Of a DNA stretch of 64,000 bases, positions 10,840-22,882 are shown piece by piece. The stretch comes from Ursus arctos. Taxonomy: Eukaryota > Chordata > Mammalia > Carnivora > Ursidae. Made by a program: the position numbers and the translations under genes. The DNA is taken from the NCBI RefSeq assembly GCF_023065955.2, contig NW_026622952.1:34297813-34361812 (forward strand), in the 5' to 3' direction. A model generated the notes under the pieces. It worked only from the letters and a program-made list of their open reading frames with translations, ran no database searches and was not told where the DNA came from. Within the stretch, counting starts at the first letter, position 1, and each line of letters starts with the position of its first letter.

Positions 10840-11590
10840 GCAGATACATTGTATGCTGATTTGGTGCCAACAAGTATAGTAGATAGCGAGGGTACAGTGG
10901 TGAACTCAGCTGTCAAAGAGCTTCCTGACCCATGGCCTGAGCTGCTGGCTGAAGGAATGGGAAGAGGGGCTGGGGGTCTGGGGAATAGGGGGCTAGAGAG
11001 CAGGACAGAGGTTCTCCAGGCAAAGGAAACAATAATGATGAAAGCTTTTAAAAGCCACAGTAAGGAGTTCTAACTACTCAGAAGGCAGTAGAGGCCAAAT
11101 AAAGGACGTAGTTTCGCTAGAGAAGTGAAGTTATCCGATCTGACTTCTGCAGTGATGACTCTGATGGAGTGTGGAGGATGAACAGCTGGGATGAGGCTGG
11201 AACCCGGAAATCAGACTGTGGTAGAGACCTCCTCCAGAGATGACCATGGTGGCCCGAAGGGCCGTTTCAGTGACATGGAAAGAGACTGATTCAAGAGATA
11301 TTTGGGGTGGAGAAAAGAAGGACGTGGTAATTGATTAGGTGCAGAGAAAAAGAGAGAAGTGGAGTCAAGGATGACACTCAGGTTTCTACTTTGAGAGACC
11401 GGGTGGGTGGATGGTGGAACCATTTGTTGAAATAGGAAATACAGAAGAAAAGAGCATGTTTAGATAAGGTTAGATATGCTATGTTTTAGACCCACTGTTT
11501 TTGATGCCTGTGTAATATCCAAATGGAAATATCTAGAAGGCAGTTTGTGGATTTGAAGTGCAGGAGAATGATCAGCCTGGAGACATATGT
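10840..11590 (+). repeat. Ancient interspersed repeat (family not resolved), first of three related-looking segments
   Basis: Segments such as 'gtaaggagttctaactac', 'gtcaaggatgacactcaggt' and 'gggtgggtggatggtgga' belong to a very common old mammalian repeat sequence. Similar material lies at 19188-20600 and 48600-49560, all in the same orientation. I recognise the sequence type but not the family name. Confidence 0.45.
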
Positions 11591-12126
11591 GAACATAGAG
11601 ACGAAACCTGCAAAGAGATATGCACACAAAAAACCAAGAATAGTCAGAAACCCAAACATGATTCCAATTCAGTCATAAATGAATTTCATGCATATCACAG
11701 AATGGTGACTCTAAAAAGTAATGGAAGTCTTACCTATACACTTTGAAAATTCTGAAGTCTACAGATAAATTATTCCATCAGAACTTCTATCTCTACCTCT
11801 AACTTGGGAGGAGGGAAAGGGGCTTCCAAATACTGTGGGGAAGGACATTAATTATCTTTTGAGTAAAAAAAGAAAATTCATGACACTTTATCCAGTCAGT
11901 AAATCAAGGTTTGGAAAAACAGGTTCAGGCATCCTCAGCTACTTGAAAGAAGCAGGTGAGCTTTGACAAGCAGATCAAGGCCAGCAGAGGAGTAACCTAG
12001 GAAAAGACCTGGAGTCAGAAGTTGTAATAATCTGGCAAATATGCATTGTCTAAATTTGCCAGAAACAATGTCAAGAATGATTTGAAGAATACAAGGAAAT
12101 AGGGCAGGGTAAAAACAAGCAGGATC

Positions 12127-12332
12127 AGAGGCTGGCAAGCTATGACTTCTGGGCCAAAGGCTGTTTTTGTCAATAAAGTTTTATTGGAACACACCCATTC
12201 ATTTCCGTAATGCCTACGGCTGCTTTAGCTCTGTAAAGGTAGGGTTGAACAGTTGCAACAGAGACTGCAGTGGCCTACGAAGCCTGAATTATTTACTGTC
12301 TGGCCCCTTGCAAAGTAAGTTTGCCAACCGCT
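12127..12332. mobile_element. Fossil DNA transposon with inverted ends (hAT-like, about 200 bp)
   Basis: Ends 'ggctggcaagct' and 'agtttgccaacc' are inverted copies of each other. Between them lies the familiar 'aataaagttttattggaaca' segment of a short non-autonomous mammalian DNA transposon. It has no coding capacity. The family name is not assigned. Confidence 0.65.
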
Positions 12333-12390
12333 ATTACGGTCCAACGAAAGCCTAAGGTAAGATGAGAACATGTTTTAAAATGGTAACTAT

Positions 12391-12582
12391 GGGTGCCTGG
12401 GTGTTCAGTTCGTTGGGCATCTGCCTTTGGCTCAGGTCATGATCCTGGGGTCCTGGGATTGAGCCCCAAATCGGGCTCCCTGCTCGGTGGGGAACCTGCT
12501 TCTCCCTCTGGCACTCCCCCTGCTTGTTCCCTCTCTCTCTCAAATAAATAAATAAATAAAAATTTAAAAAAATAAAAATAAT
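12391..12582 (+). mobile_element. SINEC, + strand, moderately diverged
   Basis: Starts gggtgcctgggtgttcag and continues through the 'gctcaggtcatgatcctggg' and 'gcactccccctgcttgttcc' blocks into an (AAAT)n tail. Diverged flanks resembling aaaatggtaacta may be an old target duplication. Confidence 0.88.
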
Positions 12583-14199
12583 AAAATGATAATTAGAGAA
12601 ATAATGTTCAGGATTGAGTGGACAGAAGCATAAACTAAATTATCTGCTTTACATCAATGTAGCACTTATATTGCAAAGAAAGAAAGGGTCTTAACTGATC
12701 ATTGAAGTTGTTATTCAGTGGGTTTTGAGCATTTCTGATTTTTTTAGCTTTTTTTATGATTAATTCCATTAGATATGAAGTCTACACCAATAAAAATTTA
12801 AACCAACCCAATATTCCTGGTACTAAAAGGAATCTCGATGATTTCGAGAAGCTATTCCACAAAGACAATTTTACTACAGTGGACATTTGGGCAAGTGGGT
12901 AATCCACTTCGTTGTTCTAGATAGCCCTGGCTATGTAAGTATGCAGAATGAAAAATGTTTTCTCAAGTTATAGGGAGCCAGATTCATAACCATCCGTCAC
13001 TTGCTTGGGCAAGTTACTGATAAACTCCACAGACAAATAACAAACTGTATGTCCCTGCTTCGTGGCTGTTGAAAATGAGATTCTTTCTCTGATTGATGTT
13101 AGCAGAGAGGCTTGTAAAAATGCATTTCCAACGGATTAGTTCAGAAGGTGTCAGTCTCGTGCAGTTTTATGACCTGCAGACTACATGCCAGATGTACATT
13201 TGCTTTTTATAAACTAACAAAGATGAACGACTAAATTTGAGCAGTCCTCCCTGGCAACTCTACCACAATTGCCTAGAGGAAGATACTGTAGTTGTAGTGT
13301 GTGGGAGGAGGGGACGAGGGCATTTAACCTTTAATTTGTAAGATTAATGGAGATAATCTACAATCACTGGAAGTACTTCCTCTAGTGAGTAGTTTCTATT
13401 TAGGTGAAAGAATGAATGTAAGGGAAAAACCTGCAAGAACATAAAATATTTGTGGTAAATGATTCTCCCAAGCATATGCACACCCATTCAAAAGTCATGG
13501 AGTGAGAACTCTTAAATATATCATAAAACACGTAATCGAAGATTCCTTATAGTCTCAATAGACAATCATGGATTGTTACTGAAGGAGTTTTATTTTTTAA
13601 CTGGTTTCTTTTGAAGCCAGAAATGATATTGGAGCAATAGTTCAATAGTCTACTACTTTAAAAATCTGAGTCTTAATAACTGCTTCTATTTCTTTGAGAG
13701 AGAGAGAAAAAAAATATATACAGGTATTGCATTATTATAGCTTCGTGGAAAGTAAGTCTATAGTGTAGTTTTATCTTTCTTCCAGAAATACAGAGAAATA
13801 TTTAGACATTTTTCATCTTCATGTCCTTTTGCCTAAGAAAGTAGTATTTTGATATATTTATATAAAGTTTCAAAACTCAGTTTCATTTGACTTGCTTAAA
13901 ACATGATTTAAAATTTTTATCAAAGGAATGAAACTACAAATAATTAACACATTTTTTAAAAAATATAACAGACATCTACATAAAAATGTAACTATGATAA
14001 GGAAACAATATATAAGGTCTGCGTGTCAGAAATTCTGACTCACGTGGTAATAAAAAATTTAAAATACTAATGTAAAAGGAGTCCAACACCATAAATTTAA
14101 TTCGAGTATTCATGTATTAAGCTTGTTTTTCATCTACAAGGGAAATAGTAAAGGGATTTTTAGTTGCTGTCTCTAGATAAACGAAGTCTCTTTCACTTT

Positions 14200-14510
14200 T
14201 AAGTGACAGAAAATCTAACCCAAACAGACGTAAGGAAGAAGAGAATAGCTTGGCTTCTGCAGCTGAAAAGCCCAAGAGCTCAGGTATATCTTGCTGCAAA
14301 AACCCTAAAGATGCCAGGATGACCTGTTGTTTTTCTCTCCAGCTCTTGGCTCTGGTTCTTGAATGGCTGCATTGCCAGAAAGGTTCTCCTATAGTAGCAG
14401 CTGGATTGAAGCAGCGACCCCAACCTCACAGCCTTACAGCTCCAAGCCTCGGGGGAAGGGCGAGGGTGGATCTCTGCAGACAGTTCCTGAAATTCACTCC
14501 AGTTAGACAA
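14200..14510 (+). repeat. Ancient interspersed repeat (family not resolved), copy 2
   Basis: The segment around 'cagaaaatctaacccaaaca' and 'cagctgaaaagcccaagagc' resembles the start of the repeat at 6490 and is in the same orientation. It is strongly diverged. Overlapping open frames on both strands look like chance. Confidence 0.35.
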
Positions 14511-15995
14511 GTTAGGTCAAATGGACACTTCTGAACCAAACATGAAAGGGGAAATGCACACAGATGAGCGGTGGGACAGATGGATATGTAAATGAATGTG
14601 TAGAGCTGTTGCCCAAAGAAGAGGAAATGAGCATTGGGAGAACTCACAAGTGTTCGCCACATTCTGCTTCAGGTGGGCAAAGTGACTTAAGGACATTGAT
14701 CCAGGACCCCTCATCTCTTGTTTCTGACCTTGCCTGTGTTGTTGTTGACCTACTTTTAGACTGGCCAACGTAACTCAATTTAGTCTATTTTCTTGCATCT
14801 TGGTTTGCTGTCAGATAATGAAGGGGCAAACTTATATTCTATTAATAAGAGTGGCCTAAAGCCAAAACAAACGGGTAGTGGTTTTTTTTTCAAATAAAAG
14901 TTATTTAAAAAGCCCTCGTGTAAATAAAATATGTAGGTCAACTAGATATTTTCAACTGAGTTTGCCATAATAGGGTCACACTAAGACTTGAGACTTGGGT
15001 TTGAAGATTTGAAAAACATTTGTCCGATCTCCCAAGAATGATTTCGAGTCTTCAGAAACTGATGTTTTTATTAATCTACACCGAGAAATGTCATTGCCAA
15101 GCAGACCAAAATTCATGTGTCAGCTGGTGAGTGAAAGAATGATCTTAAGGGATAATGTCACCAAATCATCATAACCTGACTCTCTTATCCACTAATGAGT
15201 TGGTTTATATGTTTCAAACAAAATACTTACATGGGCCATGGAATGTGGTTTCCTTTTGATGTTCCTGGAAAAGGCACTAGCAAATTCTATCCATTACACG
15301 TTTCACATTACCAGCGCTGTAGGTCAACTTTTTTATGGCAGGCTTCTTATCATTTCCAATATTACGGCTCACTTACATTTGTCACATTTTAAAGTAATAC
15401 CTCCATTTTAGCGGAGGCATAGAAGGGGCTCAGGATCCTGTTTAACATTTAAGAGATGCCTTAATTTTATTTGGAATACACTTTACCTTCCTTGGGAAAG
15501 CTATTTCCTTGAAAGGTGGTTGGCTCATCTCATCCATTATATGTTGATTTGTACTTGCTTCACTTCACGGACTTTCATTTTCTGACCCTTCCCCAAATTT
15601 TAGAACTCCCTACGTAGGTCCCGAACCACTGACCCATCGTGCACACTATGTTAACTCCTAGTGCATTTTCTCTAAAACAGAGAAGGCTTCAGTAATTATA
15701 CTTAAAACAAATCTGTAGTCCTTCCTACTCCTACTAGATTGTCCTAAGCAGTAATTTTTTAAATTCTTACTCAGAATCAGCTATCTCCAACCCAAACATT
15801 TACTCCACGTGAAAGAGGCTGCAAGTCTTGTATTAATATTTTATCTGTTTGCAAAAAGTGTGCCTCGTAGAAATTACTCTCCAATGAGGGGAAGATTCAC
15901 TGGATCTGAAAGAAAACAAACCAACGAACAAAACACGGTGCACATCACCGCGTAACGAGAGGACTCCTCTCACTGGCTTACACTTATCTCTGCAG

Positions 15996-16212
15996 ATGGG
16001 CTCGTTGACTGTATGGATCCTGATTGCTGTTTACAGAGTTCCTGCCAAAACCAGCCCTACTGCCGCGGACTGCCTGATCCTCAGGACGTCATCAGCCAAA
16101 GCCTACAGTCCCCCTCGCAGCAAGCTGCCAAATCTTTCTATGATAGAATCAGTTTTCTTATAGGGTCTGATAGCACCCATGTCATACCCGGAGAAAGTCC
16201 TTTCAATAAGAG
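15996..16212 (+). CDS. TENM3: Teneurin-3 exon: Cys-rich linker after EGF8
   Basis: A 217-base exon (acceptor AG 15994-15995, donor GT 16213-16214; enters in phase 1, leaves in phase 2). It encodes [20 protein letters not shown], then [12 protein letters not shown], a Ser/Gln-rich stretch, and [20 protein letters not shown] to FNK. The cysteine cluster (C at DC, DCC, SC, YC) and the acidic residues resemble a small metal-stabilised module joining the EGF stalk to the globular superfold. The '[20 protein letters not shown]' wording is specific to teneurin-3, since TENM2 differs strongly here. The donor is gttagt, slightly off consensus. Confidence 0.97.
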
Positions 16213-17226
16213 GTTAGTGCATTTTCTTCTTACATAGATTTGTAGTGGTGTTGTCAATAGTTCCATGCACTTTATATGAAATGCTGATGACAGTGAATTT
16301 TAGGAAAGTGCTTTTCCTTCATAATGCAGTTTTTCCTCCTTCGGCAAATTCCTCACCAAACTTCACATTTCAAGCATTTTTGACACAGTTCACGCGCTTT
16401 GTCAAGTTCAGTACCTGAGCCATAACAGGACATTCCATTAAGGAGTCAATAAATCTTCATTTAACTAGTTGATTTTGTTAGCACAGTTGGAAATGTTTCA
16501 AAAGAAGCAGTGAAAAGACCCCAAAAGGCAAAACAGAAGTGAGCTTTTTTTTTTTTTAAAGCTGAGCTCGCTAAATAATATAAATTATGAATTAATGTAA
16601 TGGAACTGCTAACGGCATGGCAGTGGGATTGCATAAGCTGTTTGGTGCTTTACAGAACAGTAATGACCTGAAAATAAACCAGTAAGTGAAAGCAGGTGTC
16701 TTGTGTCTCACTGAGTAAAAGAAGATGATTTACACTAGAACTCCTGGATCTGCAGTAATTTAACAGCATTAATGCAGTTAGACCCAGCGGTTGATTAAAA
16801 GTTGCTGCACAAATGTGCCTTATTGCCCCCTTAAATCTTGTACTTCCTGGTCCCTGCAGATTTACGGATTGCCTTGGAATTAATTGGAAGGTATACTTTT
16901 CTTCATGTAAGCACCAGATATATGACTTATGAAAAAGCGCAGTTTATAATTTTAAAAAATCCTTCTCTAAATTACGGGTCTTGATAACTCTCCAAAACCA
17001 GATTGCAACAAATTAAAACCCAGGGTAAACACCAGGCATTTAGAGAATGTGAATTGCCCTGAATTAAAAGGGGGCATTGTCTTGGGACTATTTCAGGTCT
17101 GGTTTTTGTGAATCACAAGTGTGTGTGGCCGTGTTATTTTATCCTTAGGTTGAATTATCTCTAAATCATGCTAATGTTGGCCTGAGAAGACAAATGTTCA
17201 TTTTAATTCTTCTGCTTTTCCCACAG
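16213..17226 (+). other. TENM3: Intron, 1.0 kb
   Basis: GT-AG intron of 1014 bases with a pyrimidine-rich end. I recognise no interspersed repeat in it. The repeat-free, AT-rich middle (about 16560-16960) could be conserved non-coding sequence, but nothing in the window proves this. Confidence 0.8.
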
Positions 17227-17346
17227 CCTTGCATCCGTCATCAGAGGCCAAGTACTAACTGCTGACGGAACCCCACTTATCGGAGTAAATGTCTCATTTT
17301 TCCATTACCCAGAATATGGGTATACTATTACCCGCCAGGACGGAAT
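17227..17346 (+). CDS. TENM3: Teneurin-3 exon: transthyretin-like (carboxypeptidase-regulatory-like) domain, first part
   Basis: A 120-base exon (acceptor AG 17225-17226, donor GT 17347-17348; phase 2 in and out, so symmetrical). It encodes [20 protein letters not shown], then an NVS glycosylation sequon in GVNVSFF, and [10 protein letters not shown] at the junction. The 'G-x-V...DGTPLxGVxV...TRxDGxF' pattern is the beta-sandwich signature of carboxypeptidase-regulatory and transthyretin-like domains, which in teneurin structures sits at the base of the propeller. FHYPEYGY is the TENM3 form. Confidence 0.97.
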
Positions 17347-17922
17347 GTGAGTTAGTCCCACTGCACTCTCTCTGTTTAGAATATTTTCAGTATAAAAACT
17401 AGACATTCTTATGTCTCCCAGTATGTTTTATTATCTCTTTTAATATAGAACTGCAACAAATTTAGGCTCCAGAAATCTGTGACAGTGCGTGTGGCAGAGA
17501 CTTAAAGCCACGTGCTCATGTAGTTCCTTAAAAGTTGGCTCCATTTGCCAACACATGGTAACAGTGTTGTGGTTTCATAGGAGAATTTTCTTTGTTTTAG
17601 AAGATTCATGTTGACCTATTCAGGAATGACCTTCCATAATACCTACAACTTAAGTTTAGATGGTTCTGAAAAAAATGAGTAGATGGGTAGAGAGATAAAG
17701 CAAGTTTTGGAAGATGTTAATGAATTGTTGAATCTAAGGAAAACATATATGGGTGCTCATTGAATAATGACTTTAATATTCCTGTAGATTTGAAACTGTA
17801 TCATATACAAGTTGGGAGAAAAGTTGGTTTTCTTTGTAAAGCATATTTATTGAAGGAGCCGAGTGTTGTTGGAAGGTGTATGGGATCCAGATAATTCACT
17901 AAGTAATCTTGTTTTTTCTTAG
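17347..17922 (+). other. TENM3: Intron, 0.58 kb
   Basis: The shortest intron in the window, 576 bases, GT-AG. No repeat or other signal is recognised. Confidence 0.85.
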
Positions 17923-18184
17923 GTTTGATTTGGTGGCAAATGGTGGGGCTTCTCTTACTTTGGTATTTGAACGCTCCCCATTCCTCACTCAGTATCATAC
18001 CGTGTGGATTCCATGGAATGTCTTTTATGTGATGGATACCCTCGTCATGAAGAAGGAAGAGAATGACATTCCCAGCTGTGATCTGAGTGGATTTGTGAGA
18101 CCAAATCCCATCATCGTGTCTTCTCCTTTATCTACTTTTTTCAGATCTTCTCCTGAAGACAGCCCCATTATTCCCGAAACACAG
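17923..18184 (+). CDS. TENM3: Teneurin-3 exon: transthyretin-like domain, second part
   Basis: A 262-base exon (acceptor AG 17921-17922, donor GT 18185-18186; enters in phase 2, leaves in phase 0). It completes the M codon of QDGMF and encodes [20 protein letters not shown], the [17 protein letters not shown] strand pair, and [20 protein letters not shown] to PIIPETQ. This finishes the domain begun in the previous exon and leads into the plug region. [15 protein letters not shown] and the RSSPEDSPI tail are TENM3-specific. Confidence 0.97.
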
Positions 18185-18318
18185 GTAGAATGTTCTAGCA
18201 GGTAGTACTTTTAAGGAAACTATTTTCAGATCATGTGGTTTCCAAAGAATCTTAAAAAAGGATTGCAGAATTCCAGCACTACCCTAAGTAATTCTATAGT
18301 CTGAAACATAGAATGTGG

Positions 18319-18352
18319 GGTGCGTGTGTGTGTGTGTGCGTGCGTGCGTGTG
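18319..18352. repeat. (GT)n/(GTGC)n microsatellite
   Basis: About 34 bases of alternating G and T with C substitutions (gtgtgtgtgtgcgtgcgtgc), a likely length-variable dinucleotide tract. Confidence 0.85.
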
Positions 18353-18963
18353 CAAGTAGAGGTAAAATACTGTGGTAGGTTATCTAGTTATTTCTTAAAG
18401 ATCTATTCAAAATACTTTTTTGTTCAGGCTACCCTATATCTCTGTATATTTATTAGTTGTAGCCAAATGGACAAACAGTTTACACTCAACAGCTAATAAC
18501 GTCTTTATTCATGCACTCATTCACTGGAAAAAGGTTTTGATACCTATATGCTCCGGACCTCATGACTGATGTGGTATCAAGTGCTATTATATGTGGTCAT
18601 TACTCTCAATGGCTTACTGTTTAATTCTAATTAGAAGTAAAAAAATGTTCAGAAAAGATGATTTTTGCAACAAATGTTCATTAAGTTTCTCAAGATAGTT
18701 TTATCTGAGAAACTTGGTATTATGTCTTAAGTTCTAATAATTTATGGTAAAGCCCGTTCTCCTCAGGGGGAAAAAAATCTGTATAACTTTTCTAAAAATA
18801 GCCATACTTTCACTATTCCTTTTATCTACTGAAATATCTGGAGGTTGTTTTCCTTCTTCTTTGTGTCCAATTAAAAATAACTTTGAGGTCTGAAAGATAA
18901 GACATTAGGTACAATAATAATGGACTTTATTCATAAATAGCTAAGTAACACTATGTCGTCTTT

Positions 18964-19168
18964 ATTTTTTTTAAGATTTATTTATTTATTTATGAGAGAG
19001 AGAGCCCGCGCACATGGGGGGGAGGGGCAGAGGGAGAGCAAGAATCTCAAGCAGACTCCCTGCTGAGCACGGAGCTGGACGCAGGGCTCCATCCCACGAC
19101 CCCGAGATCATGACGTGAGCCAAAATCAAGAGTTGGATGTTTAACCGACTGAGCCACCCAGGCGCCCC
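18964..19168 (-). mobile_element. SINEC, minus strand, full length
   Basis: Read in reverse it opens ggggcgcctgggtggctcag (19149-19168) and runs through the tRNA-like head, the 'gggagtctgcttgagattct' body and an (AAAT)n tail at 18964-18990. No clear target duplication remains. Confidence 0.92.
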
Positions 19169-19187
19169 TACTAATTTCCTTCATAAA

Positions 19188-20600
19188 AGGATCACTGGTT
19201 GCTACACTAAGACTATTTCCATATTGGGCAAAGGTTGAAACAAGGAGACTGGATAGAAGACAATCTCAATAATAGGAGAAAGGATGGTGGCTTGGACAAA
19301 GGGAGTTGGGGTGGAAGGTGTAAGAAGTGGGTGTGTAAGAGTGGAGTCCAGGGCAGAGGTTGGAAATAAAACGTACACTTGGGGGTCATCAGTGATACAG
19401 ATAAACATAAAGCATAGGATGAGATCCCCTAGGGAGGGAGTGCAGATAGAGAGCAAGGTCTAGGATAACAGGTAAGAACTCTGACAGGCAAATACAATGC
19501 AGAAGAGACACCTCAATGATTTACTGCATAACAGGCCAGCTTTGAGCTGAAGCTTTTGGAAATTCACTGTAGCCTTATGCAATGTAGTACGTCCTCCCCA
19601 GGGGCCATCTTGCAGTAACTCTGAACTTCTTAGCCACTCCTTAAATAGATTTAACCTTGAGGCTGTGTCTGTCTGTCTATAGGTGGCAAATCTTTAGCAA
19701 ACTGAGTCACTGAAATGGGTTTCAAATAGTCAACGGTTGCAGGAATACATGAAGGGTTTTTTTTTCCATTCCATCAAACAGTCTGCAGACATTTAGTAGA
19801 AATTTACTAAGAGCCTATTATGTAGGACGTACTCTACTAGGATAAAAAGAGTAATAAGACATGGATTCCCACCATTCTAAATGTGATCAAGATTTGAAGG
19901 AAGAACTCTGAAAGTTCAAAAGAGAGGTCTATTCCTAAGGAAGCCAAAAAAGAGCATCATTGAGGAGGTTGGCCTTCAAAGTGGGGAAAGAATATTCCAG
20001 ATTGAAAAAAATGTATGAGCAACCACAGGGTGGTAAAAACAAATGATGTCATATTCAAACTGGTGAATGACTTAAATGTAGGGCATATAAGAGGAAAGGT
20101 TGGAGCTAGATTCTGAGTGGCCCCAAAATGCCATACAATGGAGACCTTGAATTCTTTAGGCAATATGGAACCAGGAGGCCAATGGCTCTTTTCAGATTTC
20201 TCTAAAGCTAACTCAAGAGGCAAAATGTGTAATTGATGGGAGAGGACATGTAAATCAGTGAACTGACTAGCGTTTGCTGTATTTCTATATATATCCAGCT
20301 CTGAGATGGGGAGGGCCCAACACTCACAATGGTGATGAAAATGGAGAAGAGGGAATAGATCAGACCAAGATTTGGAAGGTAGAATTGACAGGATGTAGTT
20401 TCTTTTTTTTTTTATGACAGGATATGTAACTTTATTTATTTATTATAAAATGAAATATTTATTAATTTATTATGAAACAAAACAATAACAAAATTAAAGA
20501 AAGTAAGTCTTTTATTTTATTACATTTTTTATTTTAATTGTAGTTTCTAACTGAATATTGAATGGGGTGAAGAGAGGGGCTTACAGATCACACAGCTAGC
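19188..20600 (+). repeat. Ancient interspersed repeat segments (family not resolved), interrupted by a small insert
   Basis: Stretches such as 'aaaggatggtggcttggaca' and 'aagagcctattatgtaggac' are of the same broad type as 10840-11590. The copy appears fragmented, and a 135-base AT-rich insert (20404-20538) splits its end. Confidence 0.4.
20394..20548 (-). mobile_element. Small AT-rich insert with 10-bp target duplication
   Basis: The 10-base word tgtagtttct occurs at 20394-20403 and 20539-20548. The 135 bases between begin with a T-run, as a minus-strand poly-A retroposed fragment would. The source sequence is not recognised. Confidence 0.45.
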
Positions 20601-22614
20601 AAAAAATAGGCTTGATGGTTTATTTTTCCACTCTGGCTGGATGTACTTTTCCCACTAATGCAAAATAACATGGTCAAGTTAAATTACATAGGAGAAACAC
20701 ATGTTTTAATGAACTAAATTACAGATATCTGTTCAATGGAAGTAGGCTAATGATGACAAAGACAATAATCCGTTATTAAAATTGGGAATAACATATGATA
20801 TTTTGAATTAGAGAAGTGGCTCGTACCAGATCACAGGAAATATATATTTAATTAATGAAAGACTGCCTGACATATAGAAAACCTATCAGATTTATGAGAA
20901 ATTATTTTGAAAATAAATTAAGAGGAAACAAATTATATGCCTTAGGGTTCAATCACCTACATTTTCAGAGAGCCATTCAAGAGTCACAGAATCCATTTTT
21001 CAAGCCAACCCACTGATATTTCACCCCAATGATGGAAGAACAATGAGTTCTATTTCGATTATTCACCCTGTAGCCTCCAGCCACACAAAAGTGCTGTCAA
21101 TCTTAAATGTAATGTTCTCCGTGAGTCTAACAGAACTCTAGGAAGTTTCTGTAGGGCCATAAACTCTTTTGCTTCGGGTAGTCTGTGGCTGAAGTCAGTG
21201 CGTGTGTTCGGTAAGGCAAACCCCACTGTGGTGAGTAGCGATGTCTTCTTAGTCCGCGGTACTGCATCCCATCGCTCCCGATGCCAACACCGGCTCAAGG
21301 CCACGGTGGAGGTTCGTTCAGCCCATTCTTAGGTGCTACTCGCTTATACCCACGCTGACCACGACAGCCTCACTCTCATGGGCTCGACTTCAGTCATTAC
21401 AATTTGGAGACGACAAATATGCACCAATCCCAACTGTCCTGTGCAAGAGGCGCTGGATCCCACTGACCACTGGGTCACCATGCTAAGATCTTTCTAACAC
21501 AGTCTGAACGATGAATCTCGATAAGCCAATATGAGGAGATCTTTGAGAATGGTATTTAATTCTTGGCAGACAAAACGGTGACTTCCTGGGGCAGATTCTT
21601 GAGCCTAGATGGCCTCGCACTTCACAGTATATATATCGCAGTAAGCCTCCGAAGAGCCACCGTTGTTAACCAAGCTAACAGGGCCTTGGTCAGATGTTAT
21701 ACGCCACATAAAGTATAGTTTTCAAAATACTTAAATCGTGTTTTGGCATAAATGTGTTGGCATACAGCAGTATAAATTTGTTGACATTCATTGAGTCAGC
21801 CACATTGATGGATAAATTGTGGGGTTAAGAATATGATTTTTAAAAAATCTATAAAGAAGATCATTCTTAGGCAGGTAATTATTTTAACTTTGCACAGTCC
21901 AGTTTCAACTCAAAAAGTGTACGTTGTGTGTCTTGCGTGTGCACCCGATAACACAGCAGTCGTTCTCTCGGGGAGAATTGGTGCAGCTCTGAAATATTAG
22001 TCCATCTACCATCATCTCAAAAATCAGCAGTGAGGCCTCGCGCAACTAATTGTGAGAATATGCTCTTGTTATATCACCTTTCACCATGGATGTGGAATTC
22101 ACTGCGATTTAACCCAAATGCATTGGTCTTTTCTGTTATCACTCCTGTCTTTCTAGGCTGTGGCCGGTCAGCTGCCGAGGCCATGGACACAGGTTTAATC
22201 CCTAAATGAGCCAGCTGGCATGGGCCAGATCTTTGGCCCAGACCTCATCCCTGCTCTGAGCCAACCATCTTACAAATGTCGGCTCTAATTTTCCAGGGTC
22301 ACGGGGCCAAAAGACGGGTTAGTGAGAATCCGCTGTGACTAGGAGCTAACAAGTCAGTGCGTGTCAGCGCTGGCTCCTCTATGAGGAGTAGACCTGAGGT
22401 GTGATTAACTCCGAACGAATGGCAAGAAGCTTTTAGGGGGAGAAAAATGGGGCTGGCAGCAGAGTTATTCTTAATTATCGAATAAAGTAACAGCTCAGAT
22501 GTGTATTTGTGAATAGTGTCTTCTTTTAATTGCTCTGCTCACTTCTTTTAAATCTGTTTTACCTCATAGTTACCTGTGAGCACAGTCTGAAGCTCCTGCT
22601 TTGTTCAAACCTAG

Positions 22615-22882
22615 GTGCTGCATGAAGAAACGACAATTCCAGGAACAGATCTGAAACTTTCCTACTTGAGCTCCAGAGCAGCGGGGTATAAGTCAGTTCT
22701 CAAGATCACCATGACCCAGTCCGTTATACCATTTAATTTAATGAAGGTTCACCTTATGGTGGCTGTGGTAGGAAGACTCTTTCAGAAGTGGTTTCCTGCC
22801 TCACCAAACCTGGCCTATACTTTTATATGGGATAAAACAGATGCATATAACCAGAAGGTCTATGGTCTGTCTGAAGCTGTTG
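22615..22882 (+). CDS. TENM3: Teneurin-3 exon: FN-plug region, first part
   Basis: A 268-base exon (acceptor AG 22613-22614, donor GT 22883-22884; enters in phase 0, leaves in phase 1). It encodes [20 protein letters not shown], then [40 protein letters not shown] and [20 protein letters not shown]. This is the fibronectin-like plug that seals the bottom of the YD barrel in teneurin structures. The sequence is intact, and the [15 protein letters not shown] wording separates TENM3 from TENM2. Confidence 0.97.

Larger units (their letters stand above)
2798..15995 (+). other. TENM3: 13.2 kb intron after the EGF8 exon
   Basis: GT-AG intron of 13198 bases. Recognised contents: SINEs at 2923, 7334 and 12391; a MIR at 3711; L1 tails at 9012 and 9960; a purine-rich tract at 8215; an alternating purine-pyrimidine tract at 4061; and old DNA-transposon or other ancient repeat copies at 6490, 10840, 12127 and 14200. 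The rest (for example 4145-6480 and 12600-14100) shows no coding or repeat signal that I can name. Open frames in it look like chance. Confidence 0.8.
18185..22614 (+). other. TENM3: Intron, 4.4 kb
   Basis: GT-AG intron of 4430 bases. It contains a (GT)n tract at 18319, a minus-strand SINE at 18964, old repeat segments at 19188-20600, and a small AT-rich retroposed-looking insert at 20394. The stretch 20620-22600 shows no recognised repeat or gene. Confidence 0.8.
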
